Below are positions 35,319 to 44,894 of a stretch of DNA of 64,000 nucleotides, in pieces. The stretch comes from JBCCEJ01 sp039030335 (GTDB lineage: Bacteria; Pseudomonadota; Gammaproteobacteria; HK1), in contig JBCCEJ010000005.1 of NCBI GenBank assembly GCA_039030335.1, positions 62,001 through 126,000 on the forward strand, read 5' to 3'. The stretch's first letter is position 1, and each line of letters opens with the position of its first letter. The position numbers were made by a program, and so were the translations under genes. Under the pieces are notes generated by a model, which saw only the letters and a list, made by a program, of their open reading frames with translations, was not told the DNA's origin and ran no database searches.

Positions 35319-36217
35319 GAGCTGGCCCCGAGCTGGCGTTCCTGAACCTTCTGCAGCCACACGATCGGTACGACCAGCAACACCAGTGCCACGATCGCGA
35401 CGGCGGAGGCCACCGGCCAGTCGCGGTTCGAGAAGAACTCGACCCAGAGCGTCTTGCCGATCATCAAGGTGTTCGAGCCACCCAACAGATCGGGAATCAC
35501 GAACTCGCCGACGGCCGGGATGAACACCAGCAGGCAACCCGCCACGAGTCCGGGCACGCTGAGCGGTAACGTCACGGTCCAGAACGCGCTGAGTCGGGTG
35601 CAGCCGAGGTCGTAAGCTGCTTCCAGGAGCGACTCGTCCAGGCGTTCCAGACTCGCGTAGATCGGCAGGACCATGAACGGCAGGTACGAATACACGATGC
35701 CGATGTAGACCGCGGCGTTGGTGTTCAGGATGGTCAGCGGCTCATCGACGACGCCAATGGTCATCAGCAGGAGATTCACCAGCCCTTCCTTTTTCAGGAT
35801 CCCGATCCATGCGTATACGCGGATCAGGAAACTGGTCCAAAACGGCAGGATGACCAGCATGACGAGCGTTGCACGCCAATGCCGCGGTGCGCGCGTCATG
35901 GCGTACGCCAGCGCGTAGCCGAGCACGGCGGTGAACAGCGTTGCGCCAGTCGCGATCTCGATACTCGATACGTAGGACTTCCAGTAGAGCGGTTCTTCGG
36001 TAAGCCACACGAAGTTCTCGAAATCGAACTGCGCAAACGCCGATAAAAACCGATCCCAGCCGGCCGACAGATCGAAGCGCGGTGCGTACGGCGGGCGCGC
36101 GATGGCCGCATCGGAAAGCGCGATCTTCACGACGATGCCCACCGGGACCAAGAAGAACACGGCAAGCCATGCGAAAGGCAAAAGCACCAGCGCCGCGCGA
36201 CTATCAAGGAAACGCAT
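35315..36217 (-). CDS. potH: Polyamine ABC transporter permease
   Basis: The 300-residue permease starts at 36217, where its ATG shares one base with the TGA of the ATPase gene (TGATG). It has six membrane segments and the EAA-type loop LLEAAYDLGCTRLSAFWTVTLP. VDEPLTILNTNAAVYIGIVYSYLPFMVLPIY (in part) is typical of PotB/PotH. It pairs with PotI to form the transmembrane channel. Confidence 0.93.
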   Translation of the reverse strand: MRFLDSRAALVLLPFAWLAVFFLVPVGIVVKIALSDAAIARPPYAPRFDLSAGWDRFLSAFAQFDFENFVWLTEEPLYWKSYVSSIEIATGATLFTAVLGYALAYAMTRAPRHWRATLVMLVILPFWTSFLIRVYAWIGILKKEGLVNLLLMTIGVVDEPLTILNTNAAVYIGIVYSYLPFMVLPIYASLERLDESLLEAAYDLGCTRLSAFWTVTLPLSVPGLVAGCLLVFIPAVGEFVIPDLLGGSNTLMIGKTLWVEFFSNRDWPVASAVAIVALVLLVVPIVWLQKVQERQLGASS

Positions 36218-37362
36218 CAGCGGGTCAGCAACACGCCAGCCTCGGCCGGCCAGTGCAGCCAGACCGGGTCTTCCCACGTGAAGCGCCGCTCAGAAACCGC
36301 ACGCTGATTCACTTCCCGCGCTTTCAGAATCCGGCCGTCATCGAGGCGTACGTGATAGGTCGATGTCGCGCCGGTATACGCGATATCCCAGACGGTTCCC
36401 CTTACGCAGTTCTCTGCCTTGGAAGGACGGTCAGCACCGATCAGAATCTTCTCGGGCCGTATGGCAAGCCAGGCCGTGTCACCTGAAGCGACTCGCACGT
36501 CAGGCTCTACGCCAGCCCGCAACGGCGGTTCGTCTTCCCGCCAGCCGAGCGTGACCGCGTTGCCATCGATGCTCGCGACCCGCCCTTCGACAATATTCAC
36601 ATCGCCGACGAAATCGGCCACATAGCGGCACGCAGGCTTTTCGTACAGCTCCGCTGGCGGCGCCACCTGTTCGAGGCCTCCGGCCCGCATGACCGCGATG
36701 CGGCTCGCCACCGTCATCGCTTCTTCCTGGTCGTGTGTGACGATGATGAACGTAACGCCGATGCGCTCCTGGATGTTCATGAGTTCGAACTGCGTCTCTT
36801 CGCGGAGTTTCTTATCCAGCGCCGCGAGCGGCTCATCGAGCAGTACCAGGCGCGGGCGCTTTGCGAGCGAGCGGGCCAGCGCCACTCGCTGGCGCTGGCC
36901 GCCTGAGAGCTGATGCGGTTTACGGTGCGCAAACGATTCGAGCTGTGTCAGGGCGAGCATCTCGTCTACGCGGCTTGCGATCTCGGCCTTGCTGCGCCCC
37001 TCGCGCGCCAACCCGAAACCAATGTTGCGCGCGACGCTCATGTGCGGAAACAGAGCGTAAGACTGAAACATCATGTTGATCGGGCGCCGGTGCGGCGGCA
37101 CGCCGGCAAGGTCGTTGTCATCCAGCGACACGGAGCCGCTGGTCGCGGATTCAAATCCGGCCAGCATGCGCATCAGCGTGGTCTTTCCACAGCCGGACGG
37201 ACCGAGCAGCGCAAAAAACTCGCGCTCGTAGATATCGAGGCTCAAGTTCTCGATAGCTGTGAAGTCACCAAAACGTTTGGTGACTCCTTCGAAACGCACC
37301 AGCGGACGGGCCGCCGGGTTGCGCCACGGCGCAAACTCGAGCGGTGCGGTGCTGGCAGTCAC
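36217..37362 (-). CDS. potG: Polyamine ABC transporter ATP-binding protein
   Basis: This 381-residue ATPase has Walker A GPSGCGKTT (residues ~54-62), signature LSGGQRQRVALARSL, Walker B RLVLLDEPLAALD and switch His in VTHDQEEAM. The C-terminal TOBE-like domain (AIRPEKILIGAD) is present. It powers the PotHI channel. The gene follows the binding-protein gene by 92 bp and is coupled to potH. Confidence 0.95.
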   Translation of the reverse strand: MTASTAPLEFAPWRNPAARPLVRFEGVTKRFGDFTAIENLSLDIYEREFFALLGPSGCGKTTLMRMLAGFESATSGSVSLDDNDLAGVPPHRRPINMMFQSYALFPHMSVARNIGFGLAREGRSKAEIASRVDEMLALTQLESFAHRKPHQLSGGQRQRVALARSLAKRPRLVLLDEPLAALDKKLREETQFELMNIQERIGVTFIIVTHDQEEAMTVASRIAVMRAGGLEQVAPPAELYEKPACRYVADFVGDVNIVEGRVASIDGNAVTLGWREDEPPLRAGVEPDVRVASGDTAWLAIRPEKILIGADRPSKAENCVRGTVWDIAYTGATSTYHVRLDDGRILKAREVNQRAVSERRFTWEDPVWLHWPAEAGVLLTR

Positions 37363-37454
37363 AGCGCAGGCAGCATCACGATGGCCCCGTCACCAGGTCG
37401 CCCGCCGGGGTGCCGGGGCCAGACCTGACCTTCGTCCAGACCCGTGGGCCAAAG

Positions 37455-38558
37455 CTACTGCCCCGTCTTGACCTTCGTCCAGGCACGCGTTACGACTCGC
37501 TGTACCTTGGCTGAATACGGCGTCGTGACAAAGAGCTTGTCGAGCGTCGCGTCGTCCGGATAAACGGCCGGGTCCTTCAAGATCGCAGGGTTCAACATCG
37601 GTTGAGATGCCTTGTTGCCATTCGCATAGAACACGTAGTTCGACGCCTTTGAGATAATCTCCGGGCGCATCATGAAATTGATGAACGCGTGCGCATCGTC
37701 AGGATTCCTGGCATCGGCCGGAATCGCCATCATGTCGAACCACATCTGCGCACCCTCTTTCGGGATGATGTAGGTCACCTTGACGTTGTTCTTCGCTTCA
37801 TCAGCCCGGGCACGAGCCTGGAATATGTCGCCTGACCAGCCGACCGCCAGGCAGATGTCGCCGTTCGCGAGCGCGTTGATGTATTCCGACGAATGAAACT
37901 TCTGCACGTAGGGCCGCACTTTTTCGAGCAGCGCCGCCGCCTCACGGATTTCATCTGGCTCATGGCTGTTGCCATCTTTGCCAAGGTAGTTGAGCGCCGC
38001 CGGGATCAGTTCGTTCGGCGCGTCCAGCACGTGGATACCACACTCTTTGAGCCGCGTGGCGTGTTTCTCATCGAACAGTAATGCCCACGAATCGAGCGGC
38101 GCATCGGGCGCACGCTTCTTGACCTCATCGACGTTGAAGCCGATGCCGGTCGTACCCCACATATAGTTGACGGCATAGGCATTGCCCGGGTTGTACATGG
38201 CCGTGCGCGCCGTCACCACGTCCCACATGTTCTTGCGGTTGGGCAACTTGGAGAAATCGAGCTTGCCAAACACGCCAGCCTGAATCTGACGCGCCAGGAA
38301 GGTGCCGGACGGCACCACGACGTCGTAGCCGGAAGCGCCGGCCAGCAGCTTGGTCTCGAGCAGTTCATTCGAATCGAATACGTCGTAGACGACTTTGATG
38401 CCAGTCTCAGTGGTAAAGGTCTTCAACACCGATTCATCGATGTAATCCGACCAGTTGTATACATTGATGCTGCGATCGGCGCCGCTGGCGGCGCTGGTCA
38501 GCAGCAGCGAACTGAGTGCGACGCCTGCAGCCATTGATGATGTGTATCGGATGCGCAT
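37455..38558 (-). CDS. potF: Periplasmic putrescine/polyamine-binding protein
   Basis: The 367-residue protein has a signal peptide (VALSSLLLTSAASGA) followed by the family start INVYNWSDYIDESVLKTF. The polyamine-site motif YDVVVPSGTFLARQ and later VGWSGDIFQARARA and FINFMMRPEI are typical of PotF/PotD. It delivers polyamine to PotGHI. It is the first gene of the operon, divergent from the putrescine catabolic genes, so uptake and use are probably co-regulated. Confidence 0.94.
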   Translation of the reverse strand: MRIRYTSSMAAGVALSSLLLTSAASGADRSINVYNWSDYIDESVLKTFTTETGIKVVYDVFDSNELLETKLLAGASGYDVVVPSGTFLARQIQAGVFGKLDFSKLPNRKNMWDVVTARTAMYNPGNAYAVNYMWGTTGIGFNVDEVKKRAPDAPLDSWALLFDEKHATRLKECGIHVLDAPNELIPAALNYLGKDGNSHEPDEIREAAALLEKVRPYVQKFHSSEYINALANGDICLAVGWSGDIFQARARADEAKNNVKVTYIIPKEGAQMWFDMMAIPADARNPDDAHAFINFMMRPEIISKASNYVFYANGNKASQPMLNPAILKDPAVYPDDATLDKLFVTTPYSAKVQRVVTRAWTKVKTGQ

Positions 38559-38660
38559 GGAAAGTCCCCCGTTGTGTTGTTCTGGTCAGGTAGACCCGGC
38601 AGCGCCCTGGACGGGCGGGACGCCGGCATTTTCTACGGGTCCGCCGGTATACTACAAGCC

Positions 38661-40052
38661 ATGAATGAGCCGCCCAACGTCACGCCAACACCGGGCACCG
38701 CGGTGCCACCACGCGACGCCTCGGAACTCACACCGTGGTTACGCGCCAACCGTATCGACGAGGTCGAGTGCATCACACCGGATCTCGCCGGCGTCGCGCG
38801 CGGCAAATCGATGCCACCCGGCAAGTTCGGAGAATTAAAAGAGAGCTTCCTGCCGATCTCGATCTTCTTCCAGACCATCACCGGGGCCTACGCCCAGTTC
38901 GAGCGCGAAGACTTCTGGACCGAACGCGACGTCAACCTGATCCCCGATCTCACGACGCTCCGGCTCGTGCCCTGGGCCAACGAACCAACCGTGCAGGTCA
39001 TTCACGATCTGCACGAAGCGGACGGCACGCCGGTTGGGTGCGCGCCCCGCAACGTGCTCAAGCGCGTCCTCGCGCTCTACGCCGAACGCGGCTGGCGGCC
39101 GGTGGTGGCCCCTGAAATGGAGTTCTATCTGACGCAACAAAATGCCGATCCGGATTACCCGCTACGCCCGCCGATCGGCCGTTCGGGCCGTCAAACGGTG
39201 GGCCGGCAGTCGTATTCGATCGCGGCGGTCGATGAATACGAAGCCGTCATCGAGAGCATTTACGACTACGCCGAAGCCCAGCGTCTGGAGATCGACACGA
39301 TCATCCAGGAAGGCGGTGCGGCGCAGCTCGAAATCAATCTGCTGCACGGCGATCCGCTGGAACTCGCTGACCGCGCGTTCCTGTTCAAGCGAATGGTGCG
39401 CGAAGCCGCGTTCCGGCACGACTGTTACGCGACCTTCATGGCGCGGCCGATGGATAACGAGCCGGGCAGCGCGATGCACATCCATCAGAGCGTCGTCGAT
39501 GCGGCGAGCGGTGAGAACCTGTTCAGCGCGTCTGGCGGTACCGCGTCGGTGCTGTTCGAGCATTTCATCGGCGGCCAACAGCGCTTCCTGCCAGCCGCCA
39601 TGGCGTTGATGGCACCGTACGTGAACTCCTACCGGCGACTGACGCCCGGCGAGGCGGCACCCATCAATCTCGAATGGGGCAATGACAACCGGTCGGTAGG
39701 GTTACGCGTGCCGCGTTCGGAGCCGCGCGCCCGACGCCTTGAGAACCGCCTGGTCGGCGCCGACTCGAACCCCTATCTCGCGATCGCGGCCAGCCTCGCA
39801 TGCGGCTACCTCGGCATGGTCAATCGGTTGAGTGCCCGCGAGCCCCTGGACGGCGATGCCTACTCCGCACCGCATACGCTGCCGCGCAGCCTGCTCGATG
39901 CCATGACACTGCTCGAAGACTGCCCGCAGCTCATCGACCTGCTGGGCCGTGACTTCGTCGACGTTTTCTGCACCATCAAGCACCACGAGTTCGAAGAGTT
40001 CCTGCGCGTCGTTACGCCGTGGGAGCGTGAGTACCTGCTCCTGACCGTTTGA
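38661..40052 (+). CDS. puuA: Glutamate-putrescine ligase (glutamine synthetase family)
   Basis: The 463-residue protein has the glutamine-synthetase fold: PEMEFYLTQQN (metal-binding Glu), QEGGAAQLEINLLHGDPLELAD, NEPGSAMHIHQSV and the ATP-site segment NRSVGLRVPRSEPRARRLENR in part. PuuA-type enzymes couple glutamate to putrescine with ATP. The assignment rests on clustering with spuC, puuB and potFGHI. The ATG has no Shine-Dalgarno; a TATACT hexamer ends 7 nt before it, so the mRNA might be leaderless. Confidence 0.88.
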   Translation: MNEPPNVTPTPGTAVPPRDASELTPWLRANRIDEVECITPDLAGVARGKSMPPGKFGELKESFLPISIFFQTITGAYAQFEREDFWTERDVNLIPDLTTLRLVPWANEPTVQVIHDLHEADGTPVGCAPRNVLKRVLALYAERGWRPVVAPEMEFYLTQQNADPDYPLRPPIGRSGRQTVGRQSYSIAAVDEYEAVIESIYDYAEAQRLEIDTIIQEGGAAQLEINLLHGDPLELADRAFLFKRMVREAAFRHDCYATFMARPMDNEPGSAMHIHQSVVDAASGENLFSASGGTASVLFEHFIGGQQRFLPAAMALMAPYVNSYRRLTPGEAAPINLEWGNDNRSVGLRVPRSEPRARRLENRLVGADSNPYLAIAASLACGYLGMVNRLSAREPLDGDAYSAPHTLPRSLLDAMTLLEDCPQLIDLLGRDFVDVFCTIKHHEFEEFLRVVTPWEREYLLLTV

Positions 40053-40073
40053 ACATCCGGGGCCGATCGAGTC

Positions 40074-41462
40074 ATGACATTCGCCAACCTGCCACCCACC
40101 GCCGAACTACAGGCCTCTGACGCGGCGCATCACCTGCATCCGTTTACTGACACGTTGGCCCTGAACAAGAAGGGAGCCCGCGTTATCGCGCGGGCCGACG
40201 GCGTGTATCTGTGGGATTCCGACGGGCACCAGATCCTCGACGCGATGGCCGGGCTCTGGTGCGTCAACATCGGCTACGGACGAAGTGAGATCGGTGCAGC
40301 CATCGCGCGCCAGTCCGCAGAGCTCGCGTACTACAACACCTTCTTTCAGACCACCCACCCGCCAGCGGTCAGACTCGCCGAACTGCTGGCGGAGCTGACC
40401 CCGCCACACCTGAACCGCGTGTTCTTCGCAAGTTCCGGCTCGGAAGCCAACGATACGGTCGTACGCCTCGTACGCCATTACTTTGCCTGCCAGGGTAAAC
40501 CCGGCAAGTCGATCATCGTCGGGCGCAAGAACGGTTACCACGGCTCGACCATGGCGAGCGCTTCACTCGGCGGCATGACCACGATGCATGCCCAAGGCGG
40601 AATGCCGATCCCCGATGTCACCCACATCGGCCAGCCCTACTGGTACGCCGAAGGGCGTGACAGCGACCAGGAAGCCTTTGGCCTAGCCCGAGCCAGGGAG
40701 TTGGAGACCCTCATCGAATCCGAAGGTGCTGAGCGCATCGCGGCATTCATTGCCGAGCCGATCCAGGGCGCAGGTGGCGTCATCATCCCGCCGGCCAGCT
40801 ACTGGCCGGAGATTCAGCGCATCTGCCGCCATTACGACGTGCTGCTGGTGGCGGACGAAGTGATCTGCGGCTTCGGGCGAACCGGTGCGTGGTTCGGATC
40901 GGAGACACTCGGCATCGAGCCGGACGTGCTCGTCTTCGCCAAGGGCGTGACATCTGGTTACGTACCGCTGGGCGGGGTCATGATCTCAGATGACATGGCC
41001 GCGCAGTTCATCGAACACGGCGGTGAGTTCCAGCATGGTTACACCTACTCAGGACATCCGGCCGCGTGCGCCGGTGCGATCGCCAACCTCGAACTGCTGC
41101 GCGACGAGGGTATCGTCGAGCGGGCCGCGGCCGACGTCGCCCCTTATCTCGCCAAAGCGTGGCAAACGCTTCGCGACCACCCGCTCGTTGGGGAGGCACG
41201 CACGTGTGGATTCCTTGGGGCCATAGAACTCACACCGGAGAAATCTACGCGCGCGCCCTTCGCAACCAAAGAAGGCACCGTTGGGCTCCTCTGCCGTGAC
41301 CACTGCTTTGCGAACGGTCTGGTGATGCGCAGCGTGCGTGATTCGATGGTCATCTCACCGCCGCTCATCATCACGCGCGCGCAGGTGGATGAACTCATCG
41401 AAAAAGCCGGTCAGGCGCTCGACGCAACATTGCACGACGCCAACGCAGCCGGCCTCGTCTAG
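40074..41462 (+). CDS. spuC: Putrescine/polyamine aminotransferase (class III, PLP)
   Basis: The 462-residue class III aminotransferase has GLWCVNIGYGRSEIGAAI (~59-76), the FFASSGSEANDTVVRLVRHY phosphate-cup region in part, the PLP-contacting VADEVICGFGRTG, and the Schiff-base Lys290 in VFAKGVTSGYVPLGG. It fits the SpuC/YgjG-like branch that transfers the amino group of putrescine or related amines to pyruvate or 2-oxoglutarate. It starts 21 bp after puuA and is followed 14 bp later by puuB. Confidence 0.9.
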   Translation: MTFANLPPTAELQASDAAHHLHPFTDTLALNKKGARVIARADGVYLWDSDGHQILDAMAGLWCVNIGYGRSEIGAAIARQSAELAYYNTFFQTTHPPAVRLAELLAELTPPHLNRVFFASSGSEANDTVVRLVRHYFACQGKPGKSIIVGRKNGYHGSTMASASLGGMTTMHAQGGMPIPDVTHIGQPYWYAEGRDSDQEAFGLARARELETLIESEGAERIAAFIAEPIQGAGGVIIPPASYWPEIQRICRHYDVLLVADEVICGFGRTGAWFGSETLGIEPDVLVFAKGVTSGYVPLGGVMISDDMAAQFIEHGGEFQHGYTYSGHPAACAGAIANLELLRDEGIVERAAADVAPYLAKAWQTLRDHPLVGEARTCGFLGAIELTPEKSTRAPFATKEGTVGLLCRDHCFANGLVMRSVRDSMVISPPLIITRAQVDELIEKAGQALDATLHDANAAGLV

Positions 41463-41476
41463 CCCCACGCGGAACC

Positions 41477-42796
41477 ATGTTCGGCCGCGCTCAAGGCTAC
41501 CTGCACCGCAACGACAGAACGGCTGCGTATCCCGATTCATACTATGCGGCAACGGCGCATCAAAGTGACGTAACCCGTCCAGCCTGGACCGGCGACGGAC
41601 ACGTCGATGTCTGCATTATCGGGGGGGGCTACACCGGTCTCAGCGCCGCCCTGCATCTGGCCGAACGCGGCTACGACGTGGCGCTGCTCGAAGCGCATCG
41701 AATCGGTTGGGGTGCGTCGGGGCGCAACGGGGGGCAGCTGGGTTCGGGCCAGCGCCGCGATCAGGATGATCTCGAAGCACTGGTTGGACTGGAACGCGCG
41801 CACGCGCTGTGGAGCCTGGCCGAAGATGCCAAGACGCTCGCGAAAAACCTGATCCGGCAACACGCCATCGACTGTGATCTCAAACACGGACACATTCACG
41901 CCGACCATCGCGCACGCTACGTGCCGGCGACGCACGCGTACACCAGGCTGCTAAACGATCGGTATGACTACGGGCTGGCGCGCTGCGTCGACCGCGACGA
42001 GATGCGCACCATGCTCGGCACGACGAACTATTACGGCGGCATGCTCGACGAAGGTGCGGCACACGTGCATCCGTTGAACTTCGCGCTCGGTCTCGCGCGC
42101 GCAGCCGAATCAGCCGGCGCCAGGCTTTATGAACGCTCTGAAGTCACCGCGATCAGGACGGGCGCGGATCCCTCAGTCGATGTGGCTGACGGGCACATTT
42201 CTGCCACGTACCTGGTCTTGGCCTGCAACGGCTATCTGGAATCGCTGGAGCCAAAGATCGCCGCGCGCGTCATGCCGCTCAACAACTTCATCATCGCGAC
42301 CGAACCGTTGCCCGCCGACCTCGCCCGCGAACTCATTCGCGACGATGTCGCGGTGTCGGACTCGCGCTTTGTCGTCAACTATTTTCGAATGTCCGCCGAC
42401 CGACGCCTGCTGTTCGGCGGCGGCGAAAGCTACGGCGCGAACTTCCCGGCCGATATCAAGACCTTCGTGCGCCCGCGCATGCTGGAGATCTACCCACAGC
42501 TTGCCGACACTAAGATCGACTACGGCTGGGGCGGCACCCTCGCCATCACGCCACGCCGGCTGCCGTGTTTCATGCGCATCGGCCACGCGTGCTTTAGCGC
42601 GGGGGGATACTCGGGCCACGGAGTCGCGCTCGCGACACTGGCCGGGCAGTTGATGGCGGAAGCCGTTGACGGCACAGCGGGGCGCTTCGACGTCATGGCA
42701 AACCTGCCGCATCCGCGCTTCCCCGGCGGCACGCTGTTCCGCTGGCCGCTGCTGGTGCTGGCGATGATGTACTACTCGCTGCGCGACCGACTCTGA
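41477..42796 (+). CDS. puuB: Gamma-glutamylputrescine oxidase (FAD-dependent)
   Basis: The 439-residue DAO-type oxidase has an N-terminal YPDSYYAATAHQ, the FAD-binding VDVCIIGGGYTGLSAALHLA (~31-50), GWGASGRNGGQLGSGQRRDQ typical of PuuB, and a C-terminal YSGHGVALATLAGQLMAEA. It oxidises gamma-glutamylputrescine to the aldehyde, releasing ammonia and H2O2. It is the third gene of the putrescine operon; puuC and puuD (aldehyde dehydrogenase, hydrolase) are not in the window. Confidence 0.92.
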   Translation: MFGRAQGYLHRNDRTAAYPDSYYAATAHQSDVTRPAWTGDGHVDVCIIGGGYTGLSAALHLAERGYDVALLEAHRIGWGASGRNGGQLGSGQRRDQDDLEALVGLERAHALWSLAEDAKTLAKNLIRQHAIDCDLKHGHIHADHRARYVPATHAYTRLLNDRYDYGLARCVDRDEMRTMLGTTNYYGGMLDEGAAHVHPLNFALGLARAAESAGARLYERSEVTAIRTGADPSVDVADGHISATYLVLACNGYLESLEPKIAARVMPLNNFIIATEPLPADLARELIRDDVAVSDSRFVVNYFRMSADRRLLFGGGESYGANFPADIKTFVRPRMLEIYPQLADTKIDYGWGGTLAITPRRLPCFMRIGHACFSAGGYSGHGVALATLAGQLMAEAVDGTAGRFDVMANLPHPRFPGGTLFRWPLLVLAMMYYSLRDRL

Positions 42797-42827
42797 AGCA
42801 CCTGCAACGCGTGTGCGTGCCGGGCGC

Positions 42828-44894
42828 TCAGCCGGTATCCAGCGGCGCCGTCACCTTCAATGGCGGTGAGTACACCGGGCGCAGCCGGACCTCGTCGTGC
42901 ACAGTGACATTCAACGTCGCACAGGCGCGCTCATCCAGTTGCAACCGGCCCGACGCGGCGGTGGCGTCAACGACCGTCCAGGCACGCACGGGCGGGCCAC
43001 CGGCGCCGACCATCTCGACGAGCTGGTCGTCCCCGAACTGCCAACGCAACGCGTCTTCAGGAGCCAGACGGGCGATACGTTTACAGCCCCGGCCCACCGC
43101 CTGAAAGACGGCTTTGGAAGGTACGACGTCGATTGCAAACCGCGCCCGGCCAGCGGCGTGCCGGCGCCGCAGCGACTCGGTTGCGGCGCGATCGAGTCGC
43201 CCCTCGCTGATCGCGACCCCGTAGACCTTCGCGGCCTCACCGACAGTCACGTAGCCGCTCAAAACGTCGGCGACTACCTCCGCCGGATCGCGTTCCAGAG
43301 GATCGCCATACCCGCCGCCGCCGGCGCTTTGCAAAATGATCACGTCGCCTGCCGTCATCAGGTGCCCGCCGATCTTGCCAGGAGTGGGAAAGGGCACGAC
43401 ATCGTCGCCGCGTTGGATGAAACTGCCGACCGGCGCACCGCTTTCGCCGCCGAGAATGCCGAACGCCGGCACGACCGCGCCATCGGCCAACAGCGAGTAG
43501 CGTGCTTCGCCGCGTTCCAGCTCGAGCGCGCGCCTCGTCGCCAGGCCGCCGCGGGTGCGCCCTGGACCACCGGAGTCTGCGGCTTGTCCCGTCCAACGCA
43601 CATGTAACGGGTAGCGCGTCTCGAGCACCTCGGTCGACTGTGCCGTCATCAGATCGCCCCAGTCGATAGGTGCCATCGCACTCGGACCATCGTGCTCGGC
43701 GAACGCGCCGTTGCCGCCAGCCGACCACTCGTAGTGCACGTATTCCTTGCGCGTGACTGGGTCGATGCCGCCGATCAGATTGTGAAACGAAGTACGCTGG
43801 ATATCAGCCGACGACAGCTCGGGGCAGGCTTGCGCCAGAGCGCCGAGCATATTGGCTATGACGCGCTTGCGAATCTCTCCATGAGACCCGGCCGGTGCCG
43901 GATGGGTCACATTGACGATGGTCCCTTTTGGGGCCACGACCTGGACCGGCCGGAACGAACCCTGGTTCAACGCCTGACGGGGATCGAGCACGGACTTCAA
44001 CACGATGAACACCGACGCTGCCGTGACCGCGAGCGTCGAGTTGACCGGCGCGGGCGCCTGTTCGGCTGCGCCCGTGAAGTCCGCTTTGAGGGTGTCGCCG
44101 GCAATGGTCAGTTCGAGCGGCAGCCACAATGGCTCCAGGCGGTGGGTCGGCGCCGGACCAAACGTCTCGAGATAGTCTTCGAACAGGTAGCGCCCGTCTG
44201 GCAGTTTGCCGATCTGAGCGCGCATCCGCCGCTCCGAGCGGTCCAGATTCGTACGCACACCGGACAGCAGGGTTTCGATGCCGTAGCGGTCGATCAGTTC
44301 ACGCACACGCCGCTCAGCGGTGCGGCACGCGGCGAGGCCGGAGTTGAAATCCCCCATGCGTTCGTCCCTGACCCGCATGTTCGACAGCAGAATTTCCATC
44401 GCGGCGTGATTCACCTCGCCGCGCGATACGAGTTTCACCGGCGGGATCCGGATCCCTTCCTGATAGATCTCGGTGGCAGAGCCGGACATCGAACCCGGCA
44501 CCGCGCCACCGACGTCCGCCCAGTGTTCGCGCACCGCTGGAAAAAACACCAGTTCCCCATCGTGAAACACCGGATAGATGAGCGTGACGTCGTTCAGATG
44601 GGTACCGCCGAGATACGGGTCGTTCATGACGATCACATCGCCCGGTTCCAGATCGTCTCCAATCCTGTCCAACGACGCTTCCACCGACCACGGCAACGGC
44701 ACGACGTGAGAACCGATGTCTTCCGACTGCGCGACCACCTGACCCCGCGCATCGAACAGGCCGCATGAGAAGTCGCGTGCTTCGTAGATCGCGACCGACC
44801 GGGCCGTACGGAACACGGTCGCACGCATCTCGCGCACCACTGAGATCAGACCTTCGGTCACCACTTCCAGCGTGATGGGGTCGATACTGTTCAT
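42828..44894 (-). CDS. hyuB: Hydantoinase B/oxoprolinase family protein
   Basis: This 688-residue protein is of HyuB type: IDPITLEVVTEGLISVVREM at the N-terminus (residues 4-23), DVIVMNDPYLGGTHLNDVTL (~100-119) and GGGGYGDPLERDP near residue 540. With HyuA it forms an ATP-dependent cyclic-amide hydrolase (N-methylhydantoin, hydantoin, 5-oxoproline or acetone carboxylase-like substrates). Its ATG overlaps the hyuA stop (ATGA). N-methylhydantoin hydrolysis would lead to sarcosine, which could feed the dehydrogenase-like enzymes in this window; that link is inference. Confidence 0.9.
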   Translation of the reverse strand: MNSIDPITLEVVTEGLISVVREMRATVFRTARSVAIYEARDFSCGLFDARGQVVAQSEDIGSHVVPLPWSVEASLDRIGDDLEPGDVIVMNDPYLGGTHLNDVTLIYPVFHDGELVFFPAVREHWADVGGAVPGSMSGSATEIYQEGIRIPPVKLVSRGEVNHAAMEILLSNMRVRDERMGDFNSGLAACRTAERRVRELIDRYGIETLLSGVRTNLDRSERRMRAQIGKLPDGRYLFEDYLETFGPAPTHRLEPLWLPLELTIAGDTLKADFTGAAEQAPAPVNSTLAVTAASVFIVLKSVLDPRQALNQGSFRPVQVVAPKGTIVNVTHPAPAGSHGEIRKRVIANMLGALAQACPELSSADIQRTSFHNLIGGIDPVTRKEYVHYEWSAGGNGAFAEHDGPSAMAPIDWGDLMTAQSTEVLETRYPLHVRWTGQAADSGGPGRTRGGLATRRALELERGEARYSLLADGAVVPAFGILGGESGAPVGSFIQRGDDVVPFPTPGKIGGHLMTAGDVIILQSAGGGGYGDPLERDPAEVVADVLSGYVTVGEAAKVYGVAISEGRLDRAATESLRRRHAAGRARFAIDVVPSKAVFQAVGRGCKRIARLAPEDALRWQFGDDQLVEMVGAGGPPVRAWTVVDATAASGRLQLDERACATLNVTVHDEVRLRPVYSPPLKVTAPLDTG

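Noticed and set aside
43692..44768. 358-codon plus-strand frame
   Set aside because: It is antisense to hyuB, which has clear family motifs on the minus strand.
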